From Phallusia mammillata (lineage: Eukaryota; Chordata; Ascidiacea; Phlebobranchia; Ascidiidae): a stretch of DNA of 64,000 nt. The stretch is from the NCBI GenBank assembly GCA_003260075.1, contig QLIY01000095.1, positions 13,654 through 77,653 of the forward strand, written 5' to 3'. Below are positions 23,901 through 32,944 of this stretch, piece after piece (position 1 is the first letter of the stretch; every line of letters starts with the position of its first letter). Made by a program: the position numbers and the translations under genes. The notes under the pieces are model-generated. The model made no database searches, was not told where the DNA came from, and saw only the letters and a list, made by a program, of their open reading frames with translations.

Positions 23901-26900
23901 TGTTGTCGAACATTTTGTATGTCTCTGTCCTTTCTCAGGTCATGAACCTCCTTTTCCTGTGAAAAACACAAACGTTGAATGGAACGTTTTATTTGCTAAA
24001 CAAAAAAGCGAAAAATATGTACACTGGGAGTAAACTCAAACCTTATTAAACAGTAAAATGCAGGCTTAGTAGTAGCAAAGCTACGCTGTTCGATTGAAAA
24101 GTTTTCAAAGAGATCACCAGACATAAAAGTAATTTTGAATAACTTTCATGGCACCTACCAATTGATTAGGTTCCTTGTCATGATGATCTTTATTTTTTCC
24201 TGGTTCCAATTTTAGTGATAGTATTTGCCTAAAATTTAAATGATATTAGTAAGGTGGCTAAATTTGAGTAGAGTTGAGTTTATTTCACTTAATGAAAGAA
24301 AACATAGCGACACAATTGCACTAAAACAATCACCAAGCCAGAAATAGCTGTGCAACGTTAAAACATTATGGAGCACAAAAAAGTAAAGAACACAATTGGT
24401 GGATGATACCTACACCGTATTATAAAGCGTTATGTGACTGGGGCTAACAAGAAAGTGAGGTTGGTGCAGTGTTGGTTAACAATTCAGTACCACAAACAGA
24501 TTTAGCACACAATTCCACAATGTTACCTTTCCAACTCCTGTAGATGATTTTTAAGGGGGGGGGGCCAACCAATACTTTGAACAGCTAATCCAAATCACTT
24601 ACTGTCATTGCTCCTCTTTAATGCTGCTTGCATCTGCAGCACCATGTCTTCAAGTTGGTGTTGTCGAACATTTTGTACGTCTCTGTCCTTTCTCAGGTCA
24701 TGAACCTCCTTTTCCTGTGAGAACAAACTCAATGATTGGATGAATTGTTTTTGTTTTATAGTAAAAAAATACGTTCACTGGGGTAAAATCAAACTTTTTG
24801 AATGCAATATTCATGCTCAGTAGTATCAAAGCTATGCTGTTCTATTGAAAAGTTTCCACAGAAATAACCAGACATAAACATAATGTTGAATAAGTTTAAG
24901 CACCTACCAGTTTGTCAGGTTCCTTGTCATGATGATTTTTATTTTTTCCTGTTGGTTCCAATTTTAGTGAGAGTATTTGCCTAAAATTTAATTGATATTA
25001 TAATTTGAGTTGAGTTTATTTCACTTAATGAAAGAAAACATATCGACACAATTGCACTAAAACAATCACCAAGCCGGAAATAGCTGCGCAACGTTAAGAC
25101 ATTATGGAGCACAAAAAAGTAAAGAACACAAGGGCTAACAAGAAAGTGAGGTTGGCGCAGTGTTGGTAAACAATTCAGAAGTACCACAAACAGATTTAGA
25201 CACAATTCCACAATGTTACCTTTCCAACTCCTGTAGATGATTTTTAAGAGACATGTTTTCTTGTCTCAGCATTTTTTCTTCACGTTCTTGCTTTTTGTCC
25301 AAACCATTCTGAAAATTTCGAGAATAGTTTACAAAATACAGTTCTAGTTAATTGAATCATATTTATTGAGAAAAACTTCTTGTAAAATGCACAAAAAATC
25401 TTGGCAAATTGGTCACATGATTAGCTGGATTTATTTGTATTTTGTATGTTTGATAAGCAGTTTTAATTGAATCTTATCTTCAACAAACCTTTAAATCAGT
25501 AACTTCTGTTTTAAGTTTGTCAATCTCTGTCGATTTGTTTTCAATTTCTCTGATGATTTCAGCCATTTCCTTCATAGTTATCACTAAAATACACACACCT
25601 GTTATAGTATAATGTGAGTCAATACGCCAAAGAAAAAAGCAATAAAGTTTCTGACCAATATTAAAAATCACCCAACTATGGTCCGAAAACAAAGTTACCT
25701 GAGAACTTATTATTAGAGCACACATAAGTATACAATACAAAAATATGATCACAGTATGTCAGGCCCATTGAAGGCATTATACCGAAAATATACCAAGTAT
25801 GAATGTAGACAGTGGTGGGATTCAGCCGGTTCACACCGGTTCTATAGAACCGTCTCACAAAATTTTATGAGATAAGCAAACTGGTTAGCTTTAATTACTG
25901 GTTACTGTCAATGGACATTGTAACAGAACTGCCTGAAAGACACGACATGATAGAACCGACTGCCAAAAAATTTGAATCCTTGCACTGAATGTAGACAGTT
26001 AAGATGAACATAAATTCATAACTGGAATCAGCCCTGAAGCGTTCATGCAAGCCAGCGATCATGGTACACTCATATGCGAATCCCACTACAGGTTAGATTT
26101 TTCTAGCCTACGTCTTGCCATATGGTGGTGTTTGCTTGCTGACCGGTTGATTCGCTACGGCGCCTTCAATGGGCCTGGCATACTGTGATTTGCAGTATGA
26201 ATGTATTCACAGAATTATGTTAATGCAAATGTCTTACAAACTGAACCAGAGCATGCACTTAAAACAGTTGCAGTGACATTTTTTACAATTTTACCCTGTT
26301 TTCCGTCTTGAGATTGTCGGAGGGAATCGGCAAGAGTTGAAACGATCGATGGTTCCTGAGGTTCAGGTTTCGTTTCCTCGACATTTGCAGCCGGTGTAAC
26401 GTGGCTTGTCAGTCGTTGTTGAGTTTTTATCAGCTCAATCTCCCTCAGTTTCATGTTTTCCTAGTGAAAAATGAGAAAAGACAATAACTTATTCTATCGA
26501 TGTGCCTAATAGATTTTAGGTATATTCTAATTCAACTAGATTTTTTTAGACTTCAATTAGATTGAATTGGTAGAAAGACCAGCTACATAGGGTTGAGGCT
26601 GGTAGCCTTAAAGCTGGATGCAAGTGTGCCTACTTTGATGCAGCCAAAGTTTTTGCATTGAGTCCCTAATACTGACTTGAACATCATGTTTATGATTTTT
26701 ATTTGCCATGATTTGTTTCATTACATTAAAATTTAATCAGTTAACTTCCTTCCAATCATCAATGTGGGCCACTTGTCGATTGGCAAATTGTTTTAGCACC
26801 TCTTTGCAAGGATGTTATAATATGGTTTGTGGAGATGCTACAAAAGTTTTGTATTTTATGGAAATCCAGCAGCAACTCACCATTTGATTGATAAACTGTT

Positions 26901-29900
26901 CCTTCTGATGAAGAGCTTCCTCTCTTATGCGAATTTGGTCTAGTTCACGAAGCAGAGATTGACGTTGGTCGTGCATATCTCGTTCCAATTGCTACAAAAA
27001 GCACAGACATAAAACACTAAATCAGAAACTTGAATAAAGGGCAATTTAGGAACAAAAACAAAACAAGTAAACAAGATGCTAAGATTAGAACAAAACTCCT
27101 TGTATTTTATCAACTAGGATGATGTAATATTTTGTAAACAACCTCTCTATGCAGATTCAGTCGGTCAACTGCTGCCTTCTCTCTTGCCATTAGTTCATTT
27201 CTTCTTGACTGATATTCATTCTCCAGTGATTTGATTCTTTGACTTATCTGTAACATGTGGTTAGAATATAAAGGTACTATTTAAGATTTATTTATGGCTT
27301 ATCATGTATATATTTAAAATATGTTGGTTGCTTATGCATAAACATGATATTGCTCGCTTAGATATCATGCATGCATTAGTCATATACCAAAGATATTAGT
27401 TCCAAGTTTATCACTTCATTTAATTCAATTTACTTTGTTTAAAAATGTTTCCCATTGCAATTATCACACATTTTAAAAATATTTAACCAATTTTAAGGTG
27501 ATAAATCAAGATTTTTAGTAAAAATAAACCCATATAGTCTAAAAAACACAATGCATATGTTGAAATTTTGTTAATCGTTTGATAAGTTTACTTTTGCAGA
27601 AAATACAAAATACAAACTGAATAAGTGAACCCGAAATGTTTTACCTCATTTTTAGACTTTCTTGTCTCATCTATCCGGACTTTTGACAACTCTGTTGTTT
27701 TCCATTCTTCAAAAGCAAGCTTTGATCTTCTCTCCGCATCCTCCTCTGCTCGTCGGATCGCTGATGCGAGGGTGCTTGCAGTGATATTAGGATCTCTTTG
27801 TCTTCTTCTGTAGGAAGTCTTCATATCTTCATCAATAGCTCGCAGTTTTTCAGCTGGTAAAGTAACAACAAATTGTGTTTAAAACATGCTGTGTACTTGA
27901 TGTTACATCACTGTTGTAATCATAAACACAATGCAAAAAACATCAGAAATAATAGTACTAAGTACTATATGATATATATATTAATGTAATGCTGTGCTTT
28001 GATTGTTTGTTCAATACATATGTCTATGCTTCATTGAAATGTCATATTAAACATCTCCCTACATAGTTAAATACAGCTAAACTATATTTGTTTTTGTTCC
28101 TAAGTTTAATGACAGACATGACTGTAAGCTTTATTATATTTCGGTAAATGCTCATGCCATCATCAGTTACACCCATTTGTAAACACTTCAGTCACACAAA
28201 AGATTGATAAAAGCATGAAGCAAGGGTCTTGTAAAAACCTTGGATGCAAAAGTGTGCAGCAGTGATGCAAAGTTGTAGTGAGGTGTAAAACACCTGCTTG
28301 TGTGCGGAGTATGGCAGTATATCTGTTTTTTTAATTTTTGTTTTTATAACTATTTAGCAAAGTTACAAAATGTACCTAGTGTCAAAGGCTTCATCTTTTC
28401 CAACTCAACAGTGCTCAAGTTTTCTTTCTCTTCCAGTTTAAAAGGTTGTTTGATGGAAAGAGTGGAGAGTTTGTTTAAAAGATTCCACAAAGTGAGGTTT
28501 TCTTTCTCATCTGATTGCTTTGGTGTGGATGAGTGAGGGAGACTCGAGTCTTCAGAACTCGACGAAATATCACTTACTTCCAGATCTTGAGGTTGCAGTC
28601 CAAGACGTGCAAGAAGTTCATTTGTCAAAGTATTCTGGAAAAATTATATTTGTTAGAACACTACATGCAGATCTGTTCATAAGTTTAATGGTGAAAATAA
28701 CGGCCCAAATAGACGTAAAAAGTTTGCCGAAACGTTTGATCAATAAAGCATGTGGCTTTTTTCATCTATTTGGGCCGTTATTTTCACCATTAAACTTATA
28801 TATATTTGTTAGAATGTATAAAAGTTCTGGTTAATCACACAAAAAAACTAGACAAATCCGGAATGCAGTATCAGAACTATATGTGTTATACAAAATAGTC
28901 AGTTAGCATATTGCAAATGAGCAACATTTTCTAAATAGTTATTTTAGCAGCTCAAATTTAATTTGTATCAGCAGAACAATAAAAAAATCTAATGTTTTCA
29001 CAATAAACCTAACATACAGATTTTAACCACCAGAAAGTAGATAAGAAAGGTTTTGTACCGAATAACTGGAAATTCCAGACTCTTGCTGAAACAGCGACAA
29101 GGTGTAATGATAACGACTTTGTTTTATGTGATGAAGAACAAGATTGTCCAAAACTTGCTGGATCCACGGTTTTGCTGCAAACCAATTAAATGTAACCAGT
29201 TATATGATGCCATAATTTTGGCCATATTTTTGTACAAAAGCATGGAGTCGCAGACAGTACACATTGTTTCGACCTACAAGGTCTCATCAGTGCAGTTGGT
29301 GACAAGAGATTGGCCGTATTGGCTAGTGTAGCCATCCAACGGCACTCCAGTTTGTTGGGAGTAACAGGGTAAAAAGTCATGCCTCACCTAGACTGTGCGA
29401 TACCACAACTGACATACAATACGGAGTCTTTAGGTAAGTTTCAGACAGTGCAGCTGGTGATAAACAACTGTTTGAATTAGCTAGTTTTTCCATATGATGC
29501 CCTAATCACTGCAATACAATATCAATTGTTGCAAAGTGTGCAATGTGTTTATTTATTACATGTTAAATATCAGGCAGTTTTGCCCTTTTGTAGGAAATTG
29601 TTAGTCGTGTAACTGACATATAATTGATGAGAAAAATGTTGGAATTGGTGTGACTAATGCATCACTGTGGCAAATATTAAAGAACAAAAAATATCACCAC
29701 AGAAAAACCTTACTTTTTCGTTGCCGAATTGTTGCAGCGAGCAAATCAGATTTTTGTGATTGGTCGAGTTTAACTTTCTTTTTGCCCTTAGATCCACGGA
29801 GTTCGTTAATCATGTTTTGTCTGAGCTGCCCCTGTAATATAAGGGAACTTATGTTGTTAGTGGTACAAACAAATATAAATCATTTATGTCCATGTTGAAG

Positions 29901-30165
29901 TGTACTATTTTATATCAGCACTTGCTTGAATGTAAGTAGTGGTAGAAACATTAATAGTCAAAAATCACTCATCAGTTATCAGTAACATAATTTTCAACAC
30001 CTTATTAAGAATAAAATCGGATTTAACTGACAAAAAGTTTCATTTTACAACACTCTTACTTACTTTTAGTTTGTGCAATACCCCCGCAGCTTGCATACTC
30101 TGAAACATTTGACTCTTTAATTCTTCGGCGGTCAGTCCGCTAAAGCTGGAGTTTGCCGAATCCAT
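17032..30165 (-). CDS. OFD1: OFD1 centriole and centriolar-satellite protein
   Basis: OFD1 caps distal centrioles and is needed for ciliogenesis. Minus-strand exons, 5' to 3': 30165-30064, 29831-29714, 29174-29059, 28634-28376, 27853-27645, 27247-27143, 26991-26881, 26460-26295, 25583-25489, 25308-25220, 24980-24908, 24714-24603, 23572-23344, 22632-22514, 22208-22110, 21644-21546, 21217-21122, a 114-base exon split over 20798-20703 and 20692-20583, 20258-20175, 19624-19469, 18440-17729, 17437-17335, 17277-17032. With one copy of each duplicated exon this gives 1,203 residues (human 1,012), all phases in register. The N terminus matches the family: helix (GLTAEELKSQM, LHKLKGQLRQNMINEL) and LisH motif (RYHYTLSLFQQESG). 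Long coiled coil from AEKLRAIDED, then a region like human OFD1 (RLKDLDQESEEI), then a Ser/acidic tail (YEDSFEG). The stop TAA overlaps a good donor (CAG/GTAACA), so a further exon is possible. Confidence 0.9.
18565..18605. repeat. Fragment of dispersed repeat D
   Basis: Contains 'ctcgtcaccagctgcactgatgag', cut short, matching repeats at 29238, 33880 and 40765. It lies in an OFD1 intron. Too short to assign to a transposon class. Confidence 0.5.
18806..18961 (-). other. OFD1: Second copy of the OFD1 exon at 19469-19624
   Basis: A 156-base exon in the same phase as 19469-19624 and about 95% identical in protein (DSVNLNPA against DPVNSNPA; SSASESSS against SSTSESLS). Intron flanks are duplicated too, and a G10 tract sits between them at 19131-19140. 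Either copy, or both in series, would keep the OFD1 frame. I favour an allelic duplicate in the assembly over a real tandem exon. Confidence 0.65.
19738..19854. mobile_element. Short hAT-like MITE with perfect 8-bp target-site duplication
   Basis: 117 bp beginning CAGGGGTCGGCAACCCCTGG and ending GGTTGTCAACCCCTG. It is flanked on both sides by the exact 8-mer gtatagtt (19730-19737 and 19855-19862). The terminal inverted repeats and 8-bp duplication are diagnostic of hAT transposition. The left allelic copy begins at 19075 but is broken by the G10 tract at 19131. Confidence 0.85.
19971..20054 (-). other. OFD1: Second copy of the OFD1 exon at 20175-20258
   Basis: An 84-base exon with the same acceptor and donor phase as 20175-20258. 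The two proteins differ by a Lys/Glu change (ESFEKED against ESFKKED). A G10 tract at 20111-20120 separates the copies. The plus strand also reads open here (ELFDLSSF), but only the minus strand has matching splice sites and phase. Confidence 0.65.
20583..20798 (-). other. OFD1: OFD1 exon split into two overlapping partial copies by a G tract
   Basis: The 3' part with the donor is at 20583-20692 and the 5' part with the acceptor at 20703-20798, with eleven G at 20692-20702. The parts overlap by roughly 90 bases of the same exon with small differences (QVLHTAPSPP against QVLRTAPSPP). Overlaying them gives one 114-base exon in phase with its neighbours. So the exon is real and the G tract is not part of it. 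Confidence 0.75.
20866..20947. repeat. 82-base poly-G tract flanked by direct repeats
   Basis: An uninterrupted run of 82 G with the same sequence on each side (cttgggcgaagccaatgttc, then ctaccaaataaaa). It lies in an OFD1 intron. It is the longest of the G tracts and has the same 'sequence restarts after the run' structure as the 10-base ones. A true poly-G of this length is unlikely to be read accurately, so the length is not reliable. Confidence 0.8.
22915..23290. repeat. Duplicated intron segment with G11 and G22 tracts
   Basis: Two near copies of about 160 bp share 'ccagacctgtttgcctaaa' and 'gaattaggcgaagacctggt'. The first ends in eleven G (23093-23103), the second in 22 G (23266-23287). 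This lies in the OFD1 intron upstream of 22632. No coding content. Confidence 0.7.
23845..24228 (-). other. OFD1: Second copies of two OFD1 exons (23845-23956 and 24159-24228)
   Basis: The block 23.75-24.55 kb repeats 24.57-25.25 kb, including two OFD1 exons in the same order. The coiled-coil exon copies (24603-24714 and 23845-23956) appear protein-identical. The other pair differs by one codon and two residues (LEPTGKNKNHH against LEPGKNKDHH). A third exon copy (24526-24554) is cut off by the G10 tract at 24555-24564. One copy of each suffices for the reading frame; allelic duplication is the likely cause. Confidence 0.7.
24270..24480. repeat. Dispersed repeat C in OFD1 intron, with allelic copy at 25007-25160
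   Basis: Shares 'gttgagtttatttcactt', 'atagcgacacaattgcac' and 'caatcaccaagcc' with copies at 25007, 34385, 58849 and, inverted, 60475-60745. The core has a short internal inverted repeat (cttggtga and tcaccaag), best seen in the 34385 and 58849 copies. Class unknown. Confidence 0.6.
25810..25987. mobile_element. hAT-like MITE with perfect 8-bp target-site duplication
   Basis: 178 bp beginning CAGTGGTGGGATTCAGCC and ending GAATCCTTGCACTG, flanked by exact copies of aatgtaga (25802-25809 and 25988-25995). The interior matches the elements at 11543, 16093 and 56716. It is in an OFD1 intron, in reverse orientation relative to the 11543 copy. Confidence 0.9.
25996..26200. repeat. tRNA-SINE-derived fragments
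   Basis: Left part (attcataactggaatcagcc, gaagcgttcatgc) matches the 3' body of the minus-strand SINE copies. The right part (cgaatcccactacaggttag, cttcaatgggcctggc) matches the plus-strand body near 4.2 kb. The A-box region is missing. It looks like a rearranged or deleted SINE copy in an OFD1 intron. Confidence 0.55.
28680..28798. repeat. Foldback element with 34-bp perfect arms
   Basis: 28680-28713 and 28765-28798 are exact inverted copies around a 51-base centre holding 'tttgccgaaacgtttgatca' and 'ataaagcatg'. A related, less symmetric copy is at about 57095-57205. The centre motif also occurs near 12960 and 28140. It is in an OFD1 intron. Such structures fold back on themselves and suggest a foldback or MITE-type mobile element. 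Confidence 0.8.
29238..29400 (+). repeat. Dispersed repeat D in OFD1 intron
   Basis: Shares 'tttcgacctacaaggtctca', 'tcatcagtgcag' and 'ggcactccagtttgttggga' with copies at 33880-34020 (same strand) and 40765-40905 (opposite strand). No open frame is conserved between copies, and it has no clear terminal repeats. It could be a SINE body, but I see no Pol III boxes. Confidence 0.6.
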
Positions 30166-30703
30166 GAATATTTTTTGTGGATAAATTGATAAATATCAAC
30201 AAACGCAGCAAAATTATTCCTTTTGAACTCTGCGCCAACAGAAATTGCTCGGATGTAGAATCACAACGTTTCGAGTAATCGATTCTTTGCATTTTTAAAC
30301 AATTTTCGTACATTGTAAATTTTTATAATTTCCAGTACTTTTCGGAAAACAATATGTATAATAATTTTTTACATTTATAAATAAAATTAAAAAAATCCAA
30401 ATAGTCTGCCTACATTTATTTAAATGAAAAGAAATATCCAGAAAATTATCGTTTGGCTGAATCAGCTGACTTTACGGTTGAACGATTTTGTCGTTATTAC
30501 TGAAGTTATGCTGCTTGTGCTTGACCACGTTAGAATTTTAAAGGTTTTGTTTTGTTTAGATTACAAATCAAATTGTAAACAAAACTTTTGACAGAACTTT
30601 CTCAATTATGTATGTTTGGTTTTTACAACTTGTTGAATATTTGTGTTCGTTGTTTTCAAGGTTGTAAAAGCGGAAAATTTTGTTCTGAAAAAACTTTTAC
30701 AAG
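30166..30703. promoter_or_regulatory. Shared 5' region between OFD1 and the STI1-domain gene
   Basis: 538 bp separate the divergent start codons of OFD1 (minus) and the next gene (plus). The stretch is AT-rich, free of the repeats that fill other gaps, and has no open frame of note. A bidirectional promoter is the simple reading. I cannot point to a convincing TATA box or named factor site. Confidence 0.5.
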
Positions 30704-31513
30704 ATGACAGAATACGACGATATGCCTCCTTTGGAGGACATGGACAATGTTGTGGATCGTATCAAAGAAATGCAGGTTAAAAAGGAGAAAAGAAGTGCTA
30801 CTCATATTAAACCACAACAAACTGAGAAACCTAAACCTATAAAAGTCAAAGCCAAACCATCAAAACCTAGTGGGAGCTCATTTGGGGGGATGCAAAAAGG
30901 TTTTTTATTCGGTGGTAAACCTGCAAGTAAACCATCTCCTACCCAAAAAGTGGATTATGTTGTAAAACCCACTACTAGCTCAAAAAATGATTTGGTTTTT
31001 GAGGAGGTACAACGTTCATTTAAGGTTGCTCCAAATCCATTTACAGCCAACATGGATTCATGGGTTAATGGTGATTTATTTCGAAAGCTGGATGGAAATG
31101 AAAAGTTGATGAAGCAGATGGCTGAGCCAAGATTTAACAGAGCATTAAAATGGATGGAGAATGACCCAAAAGGAGCCATGGAAGCGTACAAGGATGACAC
31201 AGAAGTTATGGAGTTTTTGACAGAGTTTTGCAAAATACTTGGTGAACATTTTGGGACCCTTGGAAAAAAACAACCACCCAAACAAAAGAAAGAAATAGAA
31301 ATGCCTCCGCACGATGAAAAGAAATTTAAAGAAATTTTAGCAGATCCAGAAATTCAGGAAATTTTAGCGAAACAAGAAATTCAGGACCTTTTCTCATTGT
31401 TAAGAAATGAACCTGAGAAATATGATTTTCATATGAACGCATGCAATCCTCGCATGAAAGCTGACATAAAAAAACTTATTGCAGCTGGATTATTGGCATT
31501 GGAAGCAAGATAA
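30704..31513 (+). CDS. Intronless STI1/DP-domain protein, co-chaperone-like
   Basis: 269 residues in a single exon, starting at the first ATG (MTEYDDMPPLEDMD). The N-terminal part is Lys/Pro-rich and disordered-looking, with a KGFLF motif near residue 66. Two helical DP-type (STI1) repeats follow. The first is about residues 124-175 (AEPRFNRALKWMENDP, VMEFLTEFCKILGEHF). The second is about residues 208-268 (ILADPEIQEILAKQEIQ, NPRMKADIKKLIAAGLL). In Hop/STI1, Hip and ubiquilins such repeats bind clients and help Hsp70/Hsp90 work. No TPR or ubiquitin-like domain is present, so this is not one of those. I recognise the layout as a conserved eukaryotic family but cannot name it. The lack of introns among intron-rich neighbours suggests an old retrocopy or intron loss. 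Confidence 0.85.
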   Translation: MTEYDDMPPLEDMDNVVDRIKEMQVKKEKRSATHIKPQQTEKPKPIKVKAKPSKPSGSSFGGMQKGFLFGGKPASKPSPTQKVDYVVKPTTSSKNDLVFEEVQRSFKVAPNPFTANMDSWVNGDLFRKLDGNEKLMKQMAEPRFNRALKWMENDPKGAMEAYKDDTEVMEFLTEFCKILGEHFGTLGKKQPPKQKKEIEMPPHDEKKFKEILADPEIQEILAKQEIQDLFSLLRNEPEKYDFHMNACNPRMKADIKKLIAAGLLALEAR

Positions 31514-31781
31514 TACCTTATAAAGTGGTGCCACATTTTTGATGAAACTTGTTCCCGATTGTTTTTGTGGAAGTTTGTGAACTTTTTCATATAGCAGGTT
31601 TCAATTTTTGCAATGGCATGTTGTATTTTACAAGTACGTAATTACATTGCAAATAAGTTTTTTTTTTTTAATTGCACAAACAGTTTCAATCTAACCTGCA
31701 ATTGTGTATGTGAGATAAATTCATTTCTGTGTGTTGCAAAATGACAAGTTTAACTGCCTTGAAACTCTCTAGAGTCTAGAC

Positions 31782-32096
31782 CAAAGGTGGGCAACCTTTT
31801 TGCCTGCGCGGGCCAAAAGGTAGTGATATATTGAGGAAGTGGGCCGCAGTGATGTCAAAGTAGTAACATAGCAGTGCTAGCAAAGTCAAACACACAAAGT
31901 TTTGTCCTTGTGCGTAACAATGCCCATTCTTAGCAATAAACTAAAAAAACTATCAACGTTTAATGTAACAACCCTTTGGTACAAACATGGGATTTAACAC
32001 ATACATTTTGTCCGGCCGATCAAAATAAAATACAAGTCGCGGGCCGCTCAAAAGTTGCTCACGGGCCGGACGCAGGCCGTAGGTTGCCCACCCCTG
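31782..32096. mobile_element. hAT-like MITE with perfect target-site duplication gtctagac
   Basis: 315 bp beginning CAAAGGTGGGCAACCTTTTT and ending GTAGGTTGCCCACCCCTG. Exact 8-mers gtctagac flank it (31774-31781 and 32097-32104). The target is palindromic around TCTAGA, which is typical of hAT insertions. Subterminal GGGCCGG/CGGGCC motifs recur. No transposase frame. Confidence 0.9.
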
Positions 32097-32166
32097 GTCT
32101 AGACTGTACCTAATTGCAAAAGTATCTTTAAGAAATATTATGAGACAGTTGGTTTACCAGCTAAAC

Positions 32167-32686
32167 CAGGGGTGGGGAACCTACTTAGTACTGCGGGCCG
32201 CATGAATTGCACAATATTTTCGGGCGAGCCAAATATCTTTTTATGTTCAAATTCCTTGTAATAATACCCTAAGCACAGAAGTGATTTTATATTTCATCGC
32301 TCCAGATTTGATTTTTTCTTTGCTGTTACTTGTTTGCAACAAACAAGGCATACAGGTTTATCACTTATTTCGACTAAAACCTGTCCATTCTTTCTGGAAC
32401 ACCCTAGCTCCATTTAAAACTAACACCACATGGCAAATGATTTGTTACTGCAAGGAGAGACAATCGAGTGACTGTTACGTAACAAATATAGCAAGTGGTT
32501 GAAAGTGTGGCCATTTTAATAAGTTTGGCTTCAAATGTAGAAATGTCGAAGTCTTTTCAAGTAAATATTTGTACATAAACGTTTTATTATTGTTTTTTTT
32601 TATGCTACGTTTTAAGCTGTACTTTAACAAAATTGTGACGCGGGCCACTTTCAAAAGGCAAGCGGGCCGCAGGTTCCCCACCCCTG
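32167..32686. mobile_element. hAT-like element with perfect target-site duplication agctaaac
   Basis: 520 bp beginning CAGGGGTGGGGAACCTAC and ending GCAGGTTCCCCACCCCTG, flanked by agctaaac on both sides (32159-32166 and 32687-32694). It carries the same GGGCCGC-type subterminal repeats as its neighbour at 31782. Internal open frames on both strands are short and show no transposase motif. Confidence 0.9.
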
Positions 32687-32944
32687 AGCTAAACTATACT
32701 TGTATCATGTTTTGCATGCTGTGATAAAGGTAAACCAAAAGACAATAGTTCAAATAGCTCATCTGTGGAACTTTATTACTCAAAAAAATACATTGCAAAA
32801 TTTCATAAAAATTTAGAATAGACATAGAGTATTTGTCCAAAAATGTATAAAAGTATTCATACTCTTTACTCTAATTGCCTACATTTTTGCTCAAGTATTT
32901 CATCATCAAAATATCTACAAAATTCTCAAACATTCCTAATCCTA

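Larger units (their letters stand above)
31514..32944. other. Convergent intergenic region with two hAT-like elements
   Basis: Between the stop codons of the STI1-domain gene and the unknown minus-strand gene. Most of it is two hAT-like elements only 70 bp apart (31782-32096 and 32167-32686). The remainder is AT-rich 3' flank. An AATAAA hexamer on the minus strand at about 32772-32777 may end the unknown gene's transcript. Confidence 0.7.

Noticed and set aside
32281-32681. Frames inside the hAT-like element at 32167
   Set aside because: Short, on both strands, and no similarity to transposase motifs that I can see.
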